A stretch of DNA of 64,000 nucleotides from Halorubrum salsamenti (GTDB lineage: Archaea > Halobacteriota > Halobacteria > Halobacteriales > Haloferacaceae): the NCBI RefSeq assembly GCF_007671685.1, contig NZ_VCNL01000001.1:806001-870000 (forward strand), written 5' to 3'. A program made the position numbers and the translations under genes. Shown here piece by piece: positions 33,594 to 41,614 of the stretch. Position 1 is the first letter of the stretch. Every line of letters begins with the position of its first letter. The notes beneath the pieces were generated by a model, which saw only the letters and a program-made list of their open reading frames with translations, was not told the DNA's origin and searched no databases.

Positions 33594-33983
33594 CTACCCG
33601 CTGCACTCGGCGAGCCACTCGTGGGCCCACTCGTCGATCTCCTCGAAGACGGGCGCGAGCGACTCGCCCTTCGGCGTGAGGCTGTAGTAGGTCGCCACCG
33701 GCGACTCCTCCTCCAGCCGGCGGTCGACGAAGCCGGTTTCCTGTAGATCGTCGAGCACGCGCGAGAGCGTTCGCGCGTTCGCGTCGGTCTCGCGCTTCAG
33801 CTCGTTGAACCGCGACTCGCCGTTCAACAGCTCGTGGAGGACGACGAGCCGCCAGCGCGAGCCGATCTGTTCGAGCGAGTCGACGACTGGACACGGCGTG
33901 TCCGGGGCGGAAGACGTGTCCGCGTCGGGCTCTGCGTCGGTCGTTTCCGCCGGTTCGGAGCCGGCGAGTTCCTGCGATGACAT
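33594..33983 (-). CDS. HxlR-family winged-helix regulator
   Basis: A 129-residue MarR/DUF24 (HxlR) regulator. After a 28-residue acidic tail the domain starts TPCPVVDSLEQIGSRWRLVV, with Cys 31 in the position used for redox or electrophile sensing by Bacillus YodB, CatR and HypR. The helix-turn-helix and wing are LLNGESRFNELKRETDANAR, TLSRVLDDLQETGFVDRR and SPVATYYSLTPKGESL. It is divergent from a DoxX gene whose promoter carries a TACGT-N6-ACGTA palindrome (34029-34044), a good candidate operator. It probably represses the DoxX-VOC pair until Cys 31 reacts. Confidence 0.9.
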   Translation of the reverse strand: MSSQELAGSEPAETTDAEPDADTSSAPDTPCPVVDSLEQIGSRWRLVVLHELLNGESRFNELKRETDANARTLSRVLDDLQETGFVDRRLEEESPVATYYSLTPKGESLAPVFEEIDEWAHEWLAECSG

Positions 33984-34028
33984 CGGGGTTACCTGCTTAC
34001 CCTTTTGTCCGGGAAGCGATAAATAGGT

Positions 34029-34044
34029 TACGTCCGTATACGTA
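34029..34044. promoter_or_regulatory. Candidate HxlR operator in the doxX promoter
   Basis: TACGT (34029-34033) and ACGTA (34040-34044) form a perfect inverted repeat with a 6-base centre. It lies just after the doxX TATA box (ATAAATA, 34019-34025) and ends 8 bases before the ATG, so a bound protein would block transcription start. HxlR-type dimers bind palindromes of this size. Confidence 0.5.
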
Positions 34045-34052
34045 GTTACACG

Positions 34053-34502
34053 ATGTTAGCTGAGATCGCGACGATACCGCTTCAATTCGACTCCCCCTTC
34101 GCGGGTGAACTGTTCCTGCTCGGTCGTCTGCTGTTCGGCGTCACGCTCGCGTTCATGGGTCTCAACCACTTCATGGACGTCGACACCATGGCCGGCTACG
34201 CCGAGTTCAAGGGCCTCCCGGCGCCGCGTTTCTCCGTGATCGCCTCCGGACTCGTCTTGGTCCTCGGCGGGCTCGGGGTCGCGGCCGGCGCGTTTCCCGT
34301 CCTCGCGGCCGGCGGGCTCGCCGTCTTCCTGCTCGCCTCCGCCGTGACGATGCACGACTTCTGGTCCATCGAGGATCCGGAGGAGAAGCAGAGCGAGATG
34401 ACGAGCTTCCTCAAGAACGTCTACGGCGCCGGCGCCGCGCTCGCGCTGCTGGCCGTCGGCGGCACCGCGTGGCCGTACGCGGTGGGTCTCGGGCTGTTCT
34501 AA
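34053..34502 (+). CDS. DoxX-family membrane protein (CatD/MhqP-like)
   Basis: A 149-residue DoxX protein with four membrane helices: FLLGRLLFGVTLAFMGLNHF (about 22-41), FSVIASGLVLVLGGLGVAAG, FPVLAAGGLAVFLLASAVTM and AALALLAVGGTAWPYAVGLG. The loop GYAEFKGLPAPRF and the HDFWSIEDPEEKQSEM segment are typical of the family. DoxX-type proteins act with partner oxidoreductases on quinones in bacterial stress operons (catDE, mhqNOP). It is divergent from the HxlR gene and 96 bases upstream of a VOC dioxygenase-like gene on the same strand. Confidence 0.88.
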   Translation: MLAEIATIPLQFDSPFAGELFLLGRLLFGVTLAFMGLNHFMDVDTMAGYAEFKGLPAPRFSVIASGLVLVLGGLGVAAGAFPVLAAGGLAVFLLASAVTMHDFWSIEDPEEKQSEMTSFLKNVYGAGAALALLAVGGTAWPYAVGLGLF

Positions 34503-34598
34503 GCGAATCGTCCTTTTCCGAACCACACAGAGGCCGTTCCGTCCGTTTTCGAGCCGCCAGTACGACTAACTGCCCTCCCGACAACCGATCGGACAGAC

Positions 34599-35081
34599 AT
34601 GACCGACGCCCCGCCCACCACCGGACTGCACCACGTGACGAACATCTGCACCGACATGGACGAGACCGTCGCGTTCTACGAGGACGTGCTCGGCTGGTAC
34701 ACCGTCAAGCGGACGCAGAACTACGACGACCCGGGGACGCCCCACTACTACTTCTCGTCCACGCCGACGGGCGAGCCGGGGACCAACGTCACCTACTTCG
34801 AGTACCCGAACTCGCAGGGCGCGCCCGGGCCGGGCGCGAGCCACCACTTCGCGTTCGGCGTCGAAGACGAGGAGACGCTCCGCGAGTGGCAGGAGCACCT
34901 CCGCGAGCGGGACGTGCGCGTCTCGGAGGTGAAAGACCGGACCTACTTCAAGAGCATCTACTTCAGCGACCCCGACGGGCTCGTCTTCGAGCTGGCGACG
35001 GCGGGGCCGGGGTTTTCCCGCGACGAGGAGGAGCCGGGTAGCGAGGAGATCGACCCGTTCGAGGAAGGGTACGAGAACTAG
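34599..35081 (+). CDS. VOC-family (glyoxalase/dioxygenase-like) protein
   Basis: A 160-residue protein with one vicinal-oxygen-chelate module pair: GLHHVTNICTDMDETVAFYE (first metal His near residue 11), SSTPTGEPGTNVTYFEYPNS, GASHHFAFGVEDEETLREWQ and SIYFSDPDGLVFELATAGPG (Glu near 138). The HHVT, SHHFAF and FELAT motifs supply the His/His/Glu metal set of ring-cleaving dioxygenases such as MhqO and CatE. It is about half the length of MhqO and may dimerise to complete the active site. The C-terminus is acidic. Its place after HxlR and DoxX genes suggests a role against quinones or catechols. Confidence 0.87.
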   Translation: MTDAPPTTGLHHVTNICTDMDETVAFYEDVLGWYTVKRTQNYDDPGTPHYYFSSTPTGEPGTNVTYFEYPNSQGAPGPGASHHFAFGVEDEETLREWQEHLRERDVRVSEVKDRTYFKSIYFSDPDGLVFELATAGPGFSRDEEEPGSEEIDPFEEGYEN

Positions 35082-35221
35082 CCGGTCCTTCGGCCGTCGG
35101 ATCCGATCCTCCGGCCGACAGACGTGAGCTCGCGGCCGACAGGCGTGGGATCCCGACCAGCGTCAGTCACCCGTGCTGTGCGGCTCGGATCCGTTACTGT
35201 GACATGATAACTGACAAAAAA

Positions 35222-35227
35222 TTTATT
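35222..35227 (+). promoter_or_regulatory. TATA box of the 2-oxoacid dehydrogenase operon
   Basis: An AT-rich run (AAAAAATTTATTT around 35215-35227) lies 27-39 bases before the ATG at 35254, which is why that ATG is preferred over the in-frame ATGs at 35227 and 35269. Confidence 0.55.
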
Positions 35228-35253
35228 TGGAGTTGGTGACGATACCGGTGTGT

Positions 35254-36294
35254 ATGACATTAATATCGATGAAGGATTCGGACGGGCGGGAGGAGGCGCT
35301 CCGTCGGATGTTGCTGATCCGCGAGTTCGACAGCACGGCGGGCGACCTGTTCGCCGACGGCGACATCCCGGGGTTCGTACACCTCTACATCGGTGAGGAG
35401 GCCGTCGCCGTCGGGGCGTGTGCCGCCCTCGACGAGGAGGACTTCATCACGAGCACGCACCGCGGTCACGGGCACTGTATCGCCAAGGGGCTCGACCCGC
35501 GGCGGATGATGGCCGAACTGCTCGGGAAGCGCGATGGGTACTGCAACGGGAAGGGCGGGTCGATGCACATCGCCGACGTCGACGCCAACATGCTCGGCGC
35601 GAACGGGATCGTCGGGGCGGGCCCGCCGCTGGCGGCGGGCGCCGCGCTGACCTGCCAGTACCACGACGAGGACCGCGTCGCGCTCGCGTTCCTCGGGGAC
35701 GGCGCCGTCGCGCAGGGGCAGATCCACGAGGCGATCAACCTCGCCGCGACGTGGGACCTCCCGGCGGTGTTCCTCGTCGAGAACAACCACTTCGGCGAGG
35801 GGACGCCGGTCGAGGAACAGCACAACGTCGAGAACCTCAGCGAGACGGCCGAGTCGTACAACATTCCCGGCTTCACCGTCGACGGGATGGACGTCACCGC
35901 CGTCAACGAGGCCGTCGAGGAGGCCCGCAAGCGCGCCATCGCCGGCGACGGCCCGACGTTCATCGAGGCGGAGACGTACCGCTATCGCGGCCACTTCGAA
36001 GGCGATCCCCAGCCGTACCGCACCGAGGAAGACGTCGAACGGTGGCAGCAGCGCGATCCCATCGACGCGTTCACCGAGCAACTGATCGACCGAGGCGAAC
36101 TCGCCGAGTCGGAACTCGACGACCTCCGCGCGGAGGTCGAAGCCGAGATCGAGGAGGCGGTCGAGTTCGCTCGGGAGGCCGACGAGCCGACCCCGGAGGA
36201 GGCGTACGACGACATGTTCGGCGAGCCAGTCCCGGAGATCGAACGGTTCGCGAACGCGCTCCGCACCGACGGTCGCGGAGGTGACCCCCAATGA
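35254..36294 (+). CDS. acoA: 2-oxoacid/acetoin dehydrogenase E1 alpha subunit
   Basis: A 346-residue thiamin-diphosphate enzyme subunit of the PDH E1-alpha family. Landmarks are LLIREFDSTAGDLFADGDIP, GFVHLYIGEEAVAVGACAAL, STHRGHGHCIAKG, GKGGSMHIADVDANMLGANG and the ThDP/Mg motif FLGDGAVAQGQIHEAINLAA ending VENNHFGEGT. Together with the beta subunit it decarboxylates a 2-oxoacid, or cleaves acetoin, and passes the acyl group to the lipoyl arm of E2. The start is placed by the TATA box at 35222. Its last codons overlap the beta gene (ATGA), so the two are coupled. The AcoX neighbour argues for acetoin. Confidence 0.9.
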   Translation: MTLISMKDSDGREEALRRMLLIREFDSTAGDLFADGDIPGFVHLYIGEEAVAVGACAALDEEDFITSTHRGHGHCIAKGLDPRRMMAELLGKRDGYCNGKGGSMHIADVDANMLGANGIVGAGPPLAAGAALTCQYHDEDRVALAFLGDGAVAQGQIHEAINLAATWDLPAVFLVENNHFGEGTPVEEQHNVENLSETAESYNIPGFTVDGMDVTAVNEAVEEARKRAIAGDGPTFIEAETYRYRGHFEGDPQPYRTEEDVERWQQRDPIDAFTEQLIDRGELAESELDDLRAEVEAEIEEAVEFAREADEPTPEEAYDDMFGEPVPEIERFANALRTDGRGGDPQ

Positions 36295-37298
36295 GCACGC
36301 AACCCGACACCCCGTCCGCCGACAGCACAGAATCGATGACCGTTCGCGAGGCGATCCGCGCCGCGCTCCGCGAGGAGATGGACCGCGACGAGGACGTCTT
36401 CGTGATGGGCGAAGACGTCGGCAACTACGGCGGCGTCTTCGAGGTCACCGACGGGCTCTACGAGGAGTACGGCGACGAGCGCGTCCGCGACACCCCGATC
36501 AGCGAAGCCGGGTTCGTCGGGGCGGGCGTCGGGGCCGCCGCCAGCGGCACCCGCCCCGTCGTCGAGGTGATGTTCTCGGACTTCCTCGGCGTGGCGGGCG
36601 AACAGATCATGAACCAGATGGCGAAGATGCGGTACATGTTCGGCGGGAAAGCCGAGATGCCGATCACCGTCCGGACGACGGAAGGCGGCGGCATGGGCGC
36701 GGCCAGCCAGCACTCCGGCACGCCGCACACGTGGTTCGCCCACTTCCCGGGCCTGAAGGCGGTCACGCCCGGGACGCCGAAAGCGGCCAAGGGGCTGTTG
36801 AAGTCCGCCATCCGCTCGAACGACCCGGTGTTCTTCTTCGAGAACAAGCTGATGTACGAGCAGGACGGCGAGGTCCCGACCGATCCGAGCTACACGGCCC
36901 CGATCGGCGAGGCGGCGGTCGAGCGCGAGGGGAGCGACGTCACGGTCGTGGCGACGCAGCGGCTCGTCGGCGAGTCGCTCTCCGTCGCCGACGACCTCGC
37001 GGGCGAGGTCGACGTCGAGGTCGTCGACCTGCGGTCGCTGTATCCGCTGGACACGGAGACGCTCGCGGACAGTATCCGGAAAACGGGGCGGATGGTGATC
37101 GCCGACGAGAGCCCGGTCTCGTACGGCGTCCACGCCGAGGTCGTCTCGCGGATGGTCGAAGACGAGTTCTTCAGCCTCGACGCCCCGCTCCAGCGGGTCG
37201 GCGTGCCCGACACCCACGTCCCGTTCAGCACGCCGCTCGAGGACGAGGTCGTCCCCGACGGTGACGACGTCAGGAGCGCCATCCATCAGGTGGTCTGA
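36291..37298 (+). CDS. acoB: 2-oxoacid/acetoin dehydrogenase E1 beta subunit
   Basis: A 335-residue transketolase-like beta subunit. It opens with an acidic 15-residue tail, then TVREAIRAALREEMDRDEDV and FVMGEDVGNYGGVFEVTDGL (Glu and Gly of the ThDP site). PISEAGFVGAGVGAAASGTR, NQMAKMRYMFGGKAEMPITV, GAASQHSGTPHTWFAHFPGL and VVDLRSLYPLDTETLADSIR are all standard. Overlap with acoA and a 3-base gap to acoX place it in one operon. Confidence 0.92.
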   Translation: MSTQPDTPSADSTESMTVREAIRAALREEMDRDEDVFVMGEDVGNYGGVFEVTDGLYEEYGDERVRDTPISEAGFVGAGVGAAASGTRPVVEVMFSDFLGVAGEQIMNQMAKMRYMFGGKAEMPITVRTTEGGGMGAASQHSGTPHTWFAHFPGLKAVTPGTPKAAKGLLKSAIRSNDPVFFFENKLMYEQDGEVPTDPSYTAPIGEAAVEREGSDVTVVATQRLVGESLSVADDLAGEVDVEVVDLRSLYPLDTETLADSIRKTGRMVIADESPVSYGVHAEVVSRMVEDEFFSLDAPLQRVGVPDTHVPFSTPLEDEVVPDGDDVRSAIHQVV

Positions 37299-37301
37299 GC
37301 G

Positions 37302-38276
37302 GTGCCGACGCCTACCGTCGGCGTCGTCGTGAACCCGGCGGCCGGCAGGGACGTCCGCCGGCTGACCGGGAGCGCGAGCGTCAGCGACACCTACGGGAAG
37401 CGGCGCGCGGCCGAGTGCGTGCTCGCCGGGCTCGACGCCGTCGACGAGCCCGTGGACGCGGTCTTCGCCCCCGATTCGAGCCGCATCGGCCAACGCGCCG
37501 TCGAGGAGGCCGACCGGTCAGGCGTCGACGTGCTCGACGTCGAGGTCGAGGGGACCGGCGCCGACACCCGTCGCGCCGCGGCCGCGTTCCGCGAGACGGC
37601 CGACGCAGTGGTGACGTTCGGCGGTGACGGCACCACTCGCGATCTCGCCGTCGAGATCGGCGACGTCCCCGTGATCGCCGTTTCGACGGGGACGAACAAC
37701 GTCGTGCCGACGATGGCCGACGGGACGGTCGCGGGCGCCGCGGCGGCGTTCGTCGCCACCGGAGCGGCCCCTGCCGACGCGGTCGCGACGCGCCACACGA
37801 CCGTAACGGCCGAGGCCGCCGACGGACGCTCCGTGCGCGGACTGGCGACCGTCGGGCTCGTCGACCGCTCGTTCGTGGGAACCCGCGCGATTTTGGACCC
37901 GGACGACTTCCTCGGCGGGATGGTCTCCCGAGCGAGCCGCGGCGACATCGGTCTCTCGGGGATCGCCGGCGCGTGCACGCACCTCGCGCCCGGTACGCCC
38001 CGGGGGATCGCGCTCGATCTGGACCCGGACGCCGATCTGACGGTGTCGGCGATCACGACGCCGGGCGTCGTGGAGGACGTCGGCGTCGCCGACTGGGGGC
38101 GACTCGACCCCGACGCGGAGCGGACCTTCGCGGTCGACGAGGCGGTCGTCAGCGCGGACGGCGAGCGCGAGCTCGCGGTCCAAGACACTACGATCGCGGT
38201 CCGACCGGTCGCGGACGGCCCGCGGATCGTGGACCTCGACGCGGTCTTCGAGCGCGCGCCGACGATCGGCGAGTAG
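37302..38276 (+). CDS. acoX: AcoX-like NAD kinase-fold protein
   Basis: A 324-residue protein of the ATP-NAD kinase/AcoX group. AcoX genes accompany acetoin dehydrogenases in bacteria, and their exact role is unsettled. It has VGVVVNPAAGRDVRRLTGSA at the N-terminus and the NAD-kinase GGDG motif VTFGGDGTTRDLAVEIG (about 107-123), then VIAVSTGTNNVVPTMADGT, where the family's cofactor-binding loop lies. A C-terminal beta sandwich (SAITTPGVVEDVGVADWG) follows. The start is a GTG three bases after acoB. It is the best clue that this cluster handles acetoin rather than pyruvate or branched-chain oxoacids, though some haloarchaeal clusters of other substrates also have AcoX. Confidence 0.82.
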   Translation: MPTPTVGVVVNPAAGRDVRRLTGSASVSDTYGKRRAAECVLAGLDAVDEPVDAVFAPDSSRIGQRAVEEADRSGVDVLDVEVEGTGADTRRAAAAFRETADAVVTFGGDGTTRDLAVEIGDVPVIAVSTGTNNVVPTMADGTVAGAAAAFVATGAAPADAVATRHTTVTAEAADGRSVRGLATVGLVDRSFVGTRAILDPDDFLGGMVSRASRGDIGLSGIAGACTHLAPGTPRGIALDLDPDADLTVSAITTPGVVEDVGVADWGRLDPDAERTFAVDEAVVSADGERELAVQDTTIAVRPVADGPRIVDLDAVFERAPTIGE

Positions 38277-38299
38277 TCACGGAGGCTCGCTCGCCGCCG

Positions 38300-40084
38300 T
38301 CAGGCGCGCTCCCACGACAGCTCCATCGGGAGGTCCTCGCGGAGTAGCTCCGCCACGTGACAGGACCGCTCGCCGAGTTCGACGACGCGGTCGAGCGTCT
38401 CGTCCGCCGCCTCCGGCGCGTCGATCGCGACGGTCACGTCGATGCGCTCCACCGACCCCGTGGCCGGTTCCCCGTCCGCGGTCACCTCGATCGACCCGAC
38501 ATCGATGTCTCGGAGGTCGGCCTGATAACGGACGGACAGCGACAGGCACGCGGACAGCGACGAGAGGAACAGATCCACCGGCGACGGGGCGCCGTCGTCC
38601 GCGCCGTATCCGTGATCGAGGCCGGGGGCACGCGCCGTCCCCGCCATCCCCTCGTCGGTGGTGGCCGTCGCGAGACGCGGCGGGCGGTCGGTCCCGGCGT
38701 CCGCCGGGGTCACCCCCTCGGGGAGCAGCGGCCACGGGTCCTCGATGTGGCCGACGAGCGACTGAAGGAACCGCGCGGCGTCCGCCCCGTCGACCACGCG
38801 GTGGTCGAAGGATAGGTCCAACGGGAGCACACGGCGCGACTCGGGCGCGCCGTCCGCCATGGTGACGCGTTCGCTGACCGCGTTCACGCCGAGGATGGCG
38901 ATCTGCGGCGGATTGATGATGGGGTCGAACGACTCGACGCCGAGCACGCCCAGGTTCGTGACCGTGAACGTCCCGCCGCGGAGGTCGTCCATCGTGTAGT
39001 CGCCGTCGAGGGTCCGCCCCGTGACCTCGCGGCGCGTCTCGGCGATCTCCGACAGCGACTTCGCCCCGACGTCCGGGACCACCGGCGTGACGAGTCCCTC
39101 GTCGATGTCGACGGCCACGCAGACGTTGTGCTCCTCGTAGAGGCGGTGCGTCTCCTCCTCGAACGTCGCGTTGAACGCGGGGTGGTCGTCGAGCGCCGCC
39201 GACAGCGCGACGAGCAGCACGTCCGGCATGGAGACGTCCGTTTCGAGCGCCTCGTCGGCGGCGTCGGCCGCCGCGAGGAGGGCGGCGGCGTCGGGCTCGC
39301 GGTGTTCCGTGACGTGGACGGCGTTGCGATAGCTCTCGCCGAGCCGGTCGGCGATGGACCGCCGCATCCCGCCGAACGTGCGCTCCTCGGCGAGGGTTCT
39401 CGTGGCCCCGCCGGCGTCGTCGCCGGCCGATCCGCCCGCCGATTCGGCCGCCGCCTCGACGTCATCCGCCGTGACGGCGCCACCGGGACCGCTCCCCGAG
39501 ACGCCGGCGAGGTCGACGCCGAGGTCCTCCGCCCGCCGTTTCGCTCTCGGGCTCGCTTTCACCTCCTCGGTACCGCTCTCTGCGGCCTCGACGTCGTCGG
39601 CCGTGATCGCTCCCTCCGGCCCGCTCCCGGAGACGGCGCCGAGGTCGACGCCGAGTTCCTCGGCGCGCTTTCGCGCTCGTGGAGTCGCTTTGCCGCTCGC
39701 GGAGCCGCCGGTCGAGGCCCCCGTGGATCGGCTCTCAGTCGCTGACTCCGCGGACTCCTCAGCCGCGGCGGCGCTCTCGTCGGGCGTCGGTGCCGCGTCG
39801 TCGAGTTCGGATTCGGCCTCGGCGACGAGGTCGGAGACGTCCGCGTCGGGGGCGGCGATGATTCCGATCGGCGTTCCCGGGGGCACCGCGTCCCCCTCGT
39901 CGAGGAACGTATGCCGGAGGACGCCCTCCTCGCGGGACTCCACCTCCGCGCTCGTCTTCTCGGATTCGATCTCCGCGACGACGTCGTCGGCGTCGACGGA
40001 GTCGCCCTCGTCGACCGCCCAGTCGAGCAGTACCCCCTCCTTCATCTCTAAGCCGAGTTTTGGCATTCGAACGACGTATCCCAT
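38300..40084 (-). CDS. Dihydrolipoamide acyltransferase (E2) fused to an OsmC-like domain
   Basis: A 594-residue fusion. Order: lipoyl domain 1-80 (lipoylated Lys 43 in EIESEKTSAEV); acidic/Ala linker; two E3-binding domains at about 133-168 and 177-212 (both with GVDL and VSGSGP); catalytic acyltransferase 232-450 with SFDHRVVDGADAARF (His 428, Asp 432); then a C-terminal OsmC/Ohr-type domain at about 470-594. OsmC features are GADDGAPSPVDLFLSSLSAC (Cys 513) and GERSCHVAELLRED (Cys 575), 62 apart as in Ohr/OsmC. Ohr proteins are reduced by lipoylated proteins in bacteria, so the fusion makes chemical sense. It converges on acoX. No E3 gene is nearby. Confidence 0.9.
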   Translation of the reverse strand: MGYVVRMPKLGLEMKEGVLLDWAVDEGDSVDADDVVAEIESEKTSAEVESREEGVLRHTFLDEGDAVPPGTPIGIIAAPDADVSDLVAEAESELDDAAPTPDESAAAAEESAESATESRSTGASTGGSASGKATPRARKRAEELGVDLGAVSGSGPEGAITADDVEAAESGTEEVKASPRAKRRAEDLGVDLAGVSGSGPGGAVTADDVEAAAESAGGSAGDDAGGATRTLAEERTFGGMRRSIADRLGESYRNAVHVTEHREPDAAALLAAADAADEALETDVSMPDVLLVALSAALDDHPAFNATFEEETHRLYEEHNVCVAVDIDEGLVTPVVPDVGAKSLSEIAETRREVTGRTLDGDYTMDDLRGGTFTVTNLGVLGVESFDPIINPPQIAILGVNAVSERVTMADGAPESRRVLPLDLSFDHRVVDGADAARFLQSLVGHIEDPWPLLPEGVTPADAGTDRPPRLATATTDEGMAGTARAPGLDHGYGADDGAPSPVDLFLSSLSACLSLSVRYQADLRDIDVGSIEVTADGEPATGSVERIDVTVAIDAPEAADETLDRVVELGERSCHVAELLREDLPMELSWERA

Positions 40085-40188
40085 ATCGAGAACGCCGGCT
40101 CCATCCTACATAATTATTTCTAGAGATTGACGAAATTGGGAACCGCGCCACACAGCGAGGACGACGAATATAGAACGGTGGGATATTA

Positions 40189-40204
40189 ATACCTTATATG
40201 GTAT
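40189..40204. promoter_or_regulatory. Palindrome ATACC-N6-GGTAT in an AT-rich spacer
   Basis: ATACC (40189-40193) and GGTAT (40200-40204) flank TTATAT, so the palindrome overlaps a possible TATA box. It lies between the divergent E2-OsmC gene (ATG at 40084) and a small reading frame starting at 40267. It has the size of a dimeric winged-helix operator. Which gene it serves is unclear. Confidence 0.4.
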
Positions 40205-40266
40205 CAAGACTCATTATCTCTTTCCACGAAGGGTTAATACGGGGATCCTCGCTATCCTGCTCCAAG

Positions 40267-40386
40267 ATGGCAAACGATCGCGACACCATGAAAGACGTCT
40301 CGCACACGGCACCGAACGACACATCGGCGAAGGGCGTCTGGGAACGAGGACGAGTTCCCGTCGAGGAAGAGGAAGAAGAGGAGTAA
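40267..40386 (+). CDS. Very small acidic protein, possible
   Basis: A 39-residue frame MANDRDTMKDVSHTAPNDTS... ending in VPVEEEEEEE. The wobble positions are GC-rich and the tail is acidic, as in real haloarchaeal small proteins, and a promoter-like TTATATGG lies upstream at 40194-40201. A start at the inner ATG (40288) would give MKDVSHTAPNDTSAKGVWER. An upstream ATG (40198) would add 23 hydrophobic residues but lies inside the promoter-like element. No function can be suggested. Confidence 0.45.
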   Translation: MANDRDTMKDVSHTAPNDTSAKGVWERGRVPVEEEEEEE

Positions 40387-40476
40387 CGCCCGTCGAATCC
40401 GGCGCGGTTTTCTCTCGGCTTTCGCGGCCCGCGTACCGACCGGTCCCGATATCGCTCCCGGCCTGTCGCTCCCGGC

Positions 40477-41433
40477 CTATCGCTCCGGCTCCTCGGCGTC
40501 GGGACTCGCTGCCTCCCCGACCTCGGTGTCGATCGCCCCGATACCGCGCTCTTCCTCCTCGGTGGGCGCGCGCCCGAGCATGGCCCGCAGCGACGACCAC
40601 GCCTGCCGCCTGTCTCCGCCCTTCGAGAGCGGGATCCCCGCGAACGAGGCCGAGGGGTGCGTGGTCTCGGGTCCGAGGTGGTCCATGTGCGCGGAGACCC
40701 ACGTGAACGCGCCCGACAAGACCGTGAGAACGGCGAACGAGGTCCACGACTCGACCGCAGAGAGGCCCGCCGCTCCCACGACGACGCCGGCGATCACGTA
40801 GACGAAGGCGACGAAGATCAGCAGCACCGTCACCGTCGCCAGCAGGTCGTTGACCGCGGTGACGCGCGCGTTGTAGTCGATCCACTCGGCGTAGCTCCGG
40901 AGGAGCCGCTCGTCGAACTCGGCGTCGCCGTCGGCCGCGCTCCGCGTTTCCTCCCCCTCCCCGCGCTCGCCGGCGATCACGGCGTCGACGGCCTTGATGT
41001 CCAGCCCGCCGCGGAGGTCGGAGGCGGTGTAGGTGACCGCGGCCAGTCCGGTCGACGCGAGCAGAAGGAGGCCGCCGACCACGGTGAAGGGGTTCAGGAA
41101 GACCGCGAGGTCCACCGTCGTCTGGACCACGATCGAACCGCCGGTGACGACGATCCCGATGAGCAACAGGTTCGCCTTCAGGATCTCGATCGCCTTGTTG
41201 TCGATCTCGCGGAGCCGCTCGACCTGGTAGTCGAACGTGGTGTGAAGCTCCTCGCGGGTCGTCGCCGCGACCGCGGGGTCGAGCGCGGCGCCCCCGCCGT
41301 TCCCGGCGGCTCCGTCCGGATCTGCAGACACGGCGTCCTCCGCCGTCTCCCCCGGGTGATCGGGCGCGGCGGCGCCGCCTGCCCCGTCCGGCGCGTCGTC
41401 GCGCCCCGCCGTGGCCCCCCGTCGATCGCTCAT
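40477..41433 (-). CDS. Membrane protein with four helices, function unknown
   Basis: A 318-residue protein. The first 65 residues are Ala/Gly/Asp-rich and disordered. Then comes a short coiled helix LHTTFDYQVERLREIDNKAI, a pair of membrane helices (about 88-108 and 112-135: NLLLIGIVVTGGSIVVQTTV and LNPFTVVGGLLLLASTGLAA), a soluble loop, and a second pair (VNDLLATVTVLLIFVAFVYV and SWTSFAVLTVLSGAFTWVSA). The C-terminal 80 residues are soluble and acidic. The layout recalls Pycsar/CBASS-type membrane proteins (helix pair, loop, helix pair), but no defence gene is beside it, so this is only a resemblance. Confidence 0.7.
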   Translation of the reverse strand: MSDRRGATAGRDDAPDGAGGAAAPDHPGETAEDAVSADPDGAAGNGGGAALDPAVAATTREELHTTFDYQVERLREIDNKAIEILKANLLLIGIVVTGGSIVVQTTVDLAVFLNPFTVVGGLLLLASTGLAAVTYTASDLRGGLDIKAVDAVIAGERGEGEETRSAADGDAEFDERLLRSYAEWIDYNARVTAVNDLLATVTVLLIFVAFVYVIAGVVVGAAGLSAVESWTSFAVLTVLSGAFTWVSAHMDHLGPETTHPSASFAGIPLSKGGDRRQAWSSLRAMLGRAPTEEEERGIGAIDTEVGEAASPDAEEPER

Positions 41434-41614
41434 ACGGAGGGTGTTCTCGAAGGGACGCCGTAAGGGTACCGGCAAGGGTGGCCGCCGCTCCGCCGCCGCC
41501 GGCGACGCCTGGGACGACGACTGACGGGTCGGTACTCCTCGTCCCGCCCGCCGCGTTCTCGCGGGTGATAGCCGCGGGCGTGGCTTTAACCCGCCCGACG
41601 GCGGACCCGAGCGC

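Noticed and set aside
40477..41433. Four-helix membrane protein considered as a defence-system effector
   Set aside because: The helix-loop-helix layout is only generic. No nucleotide cyclase, sensor or other defence gene lies next to it.
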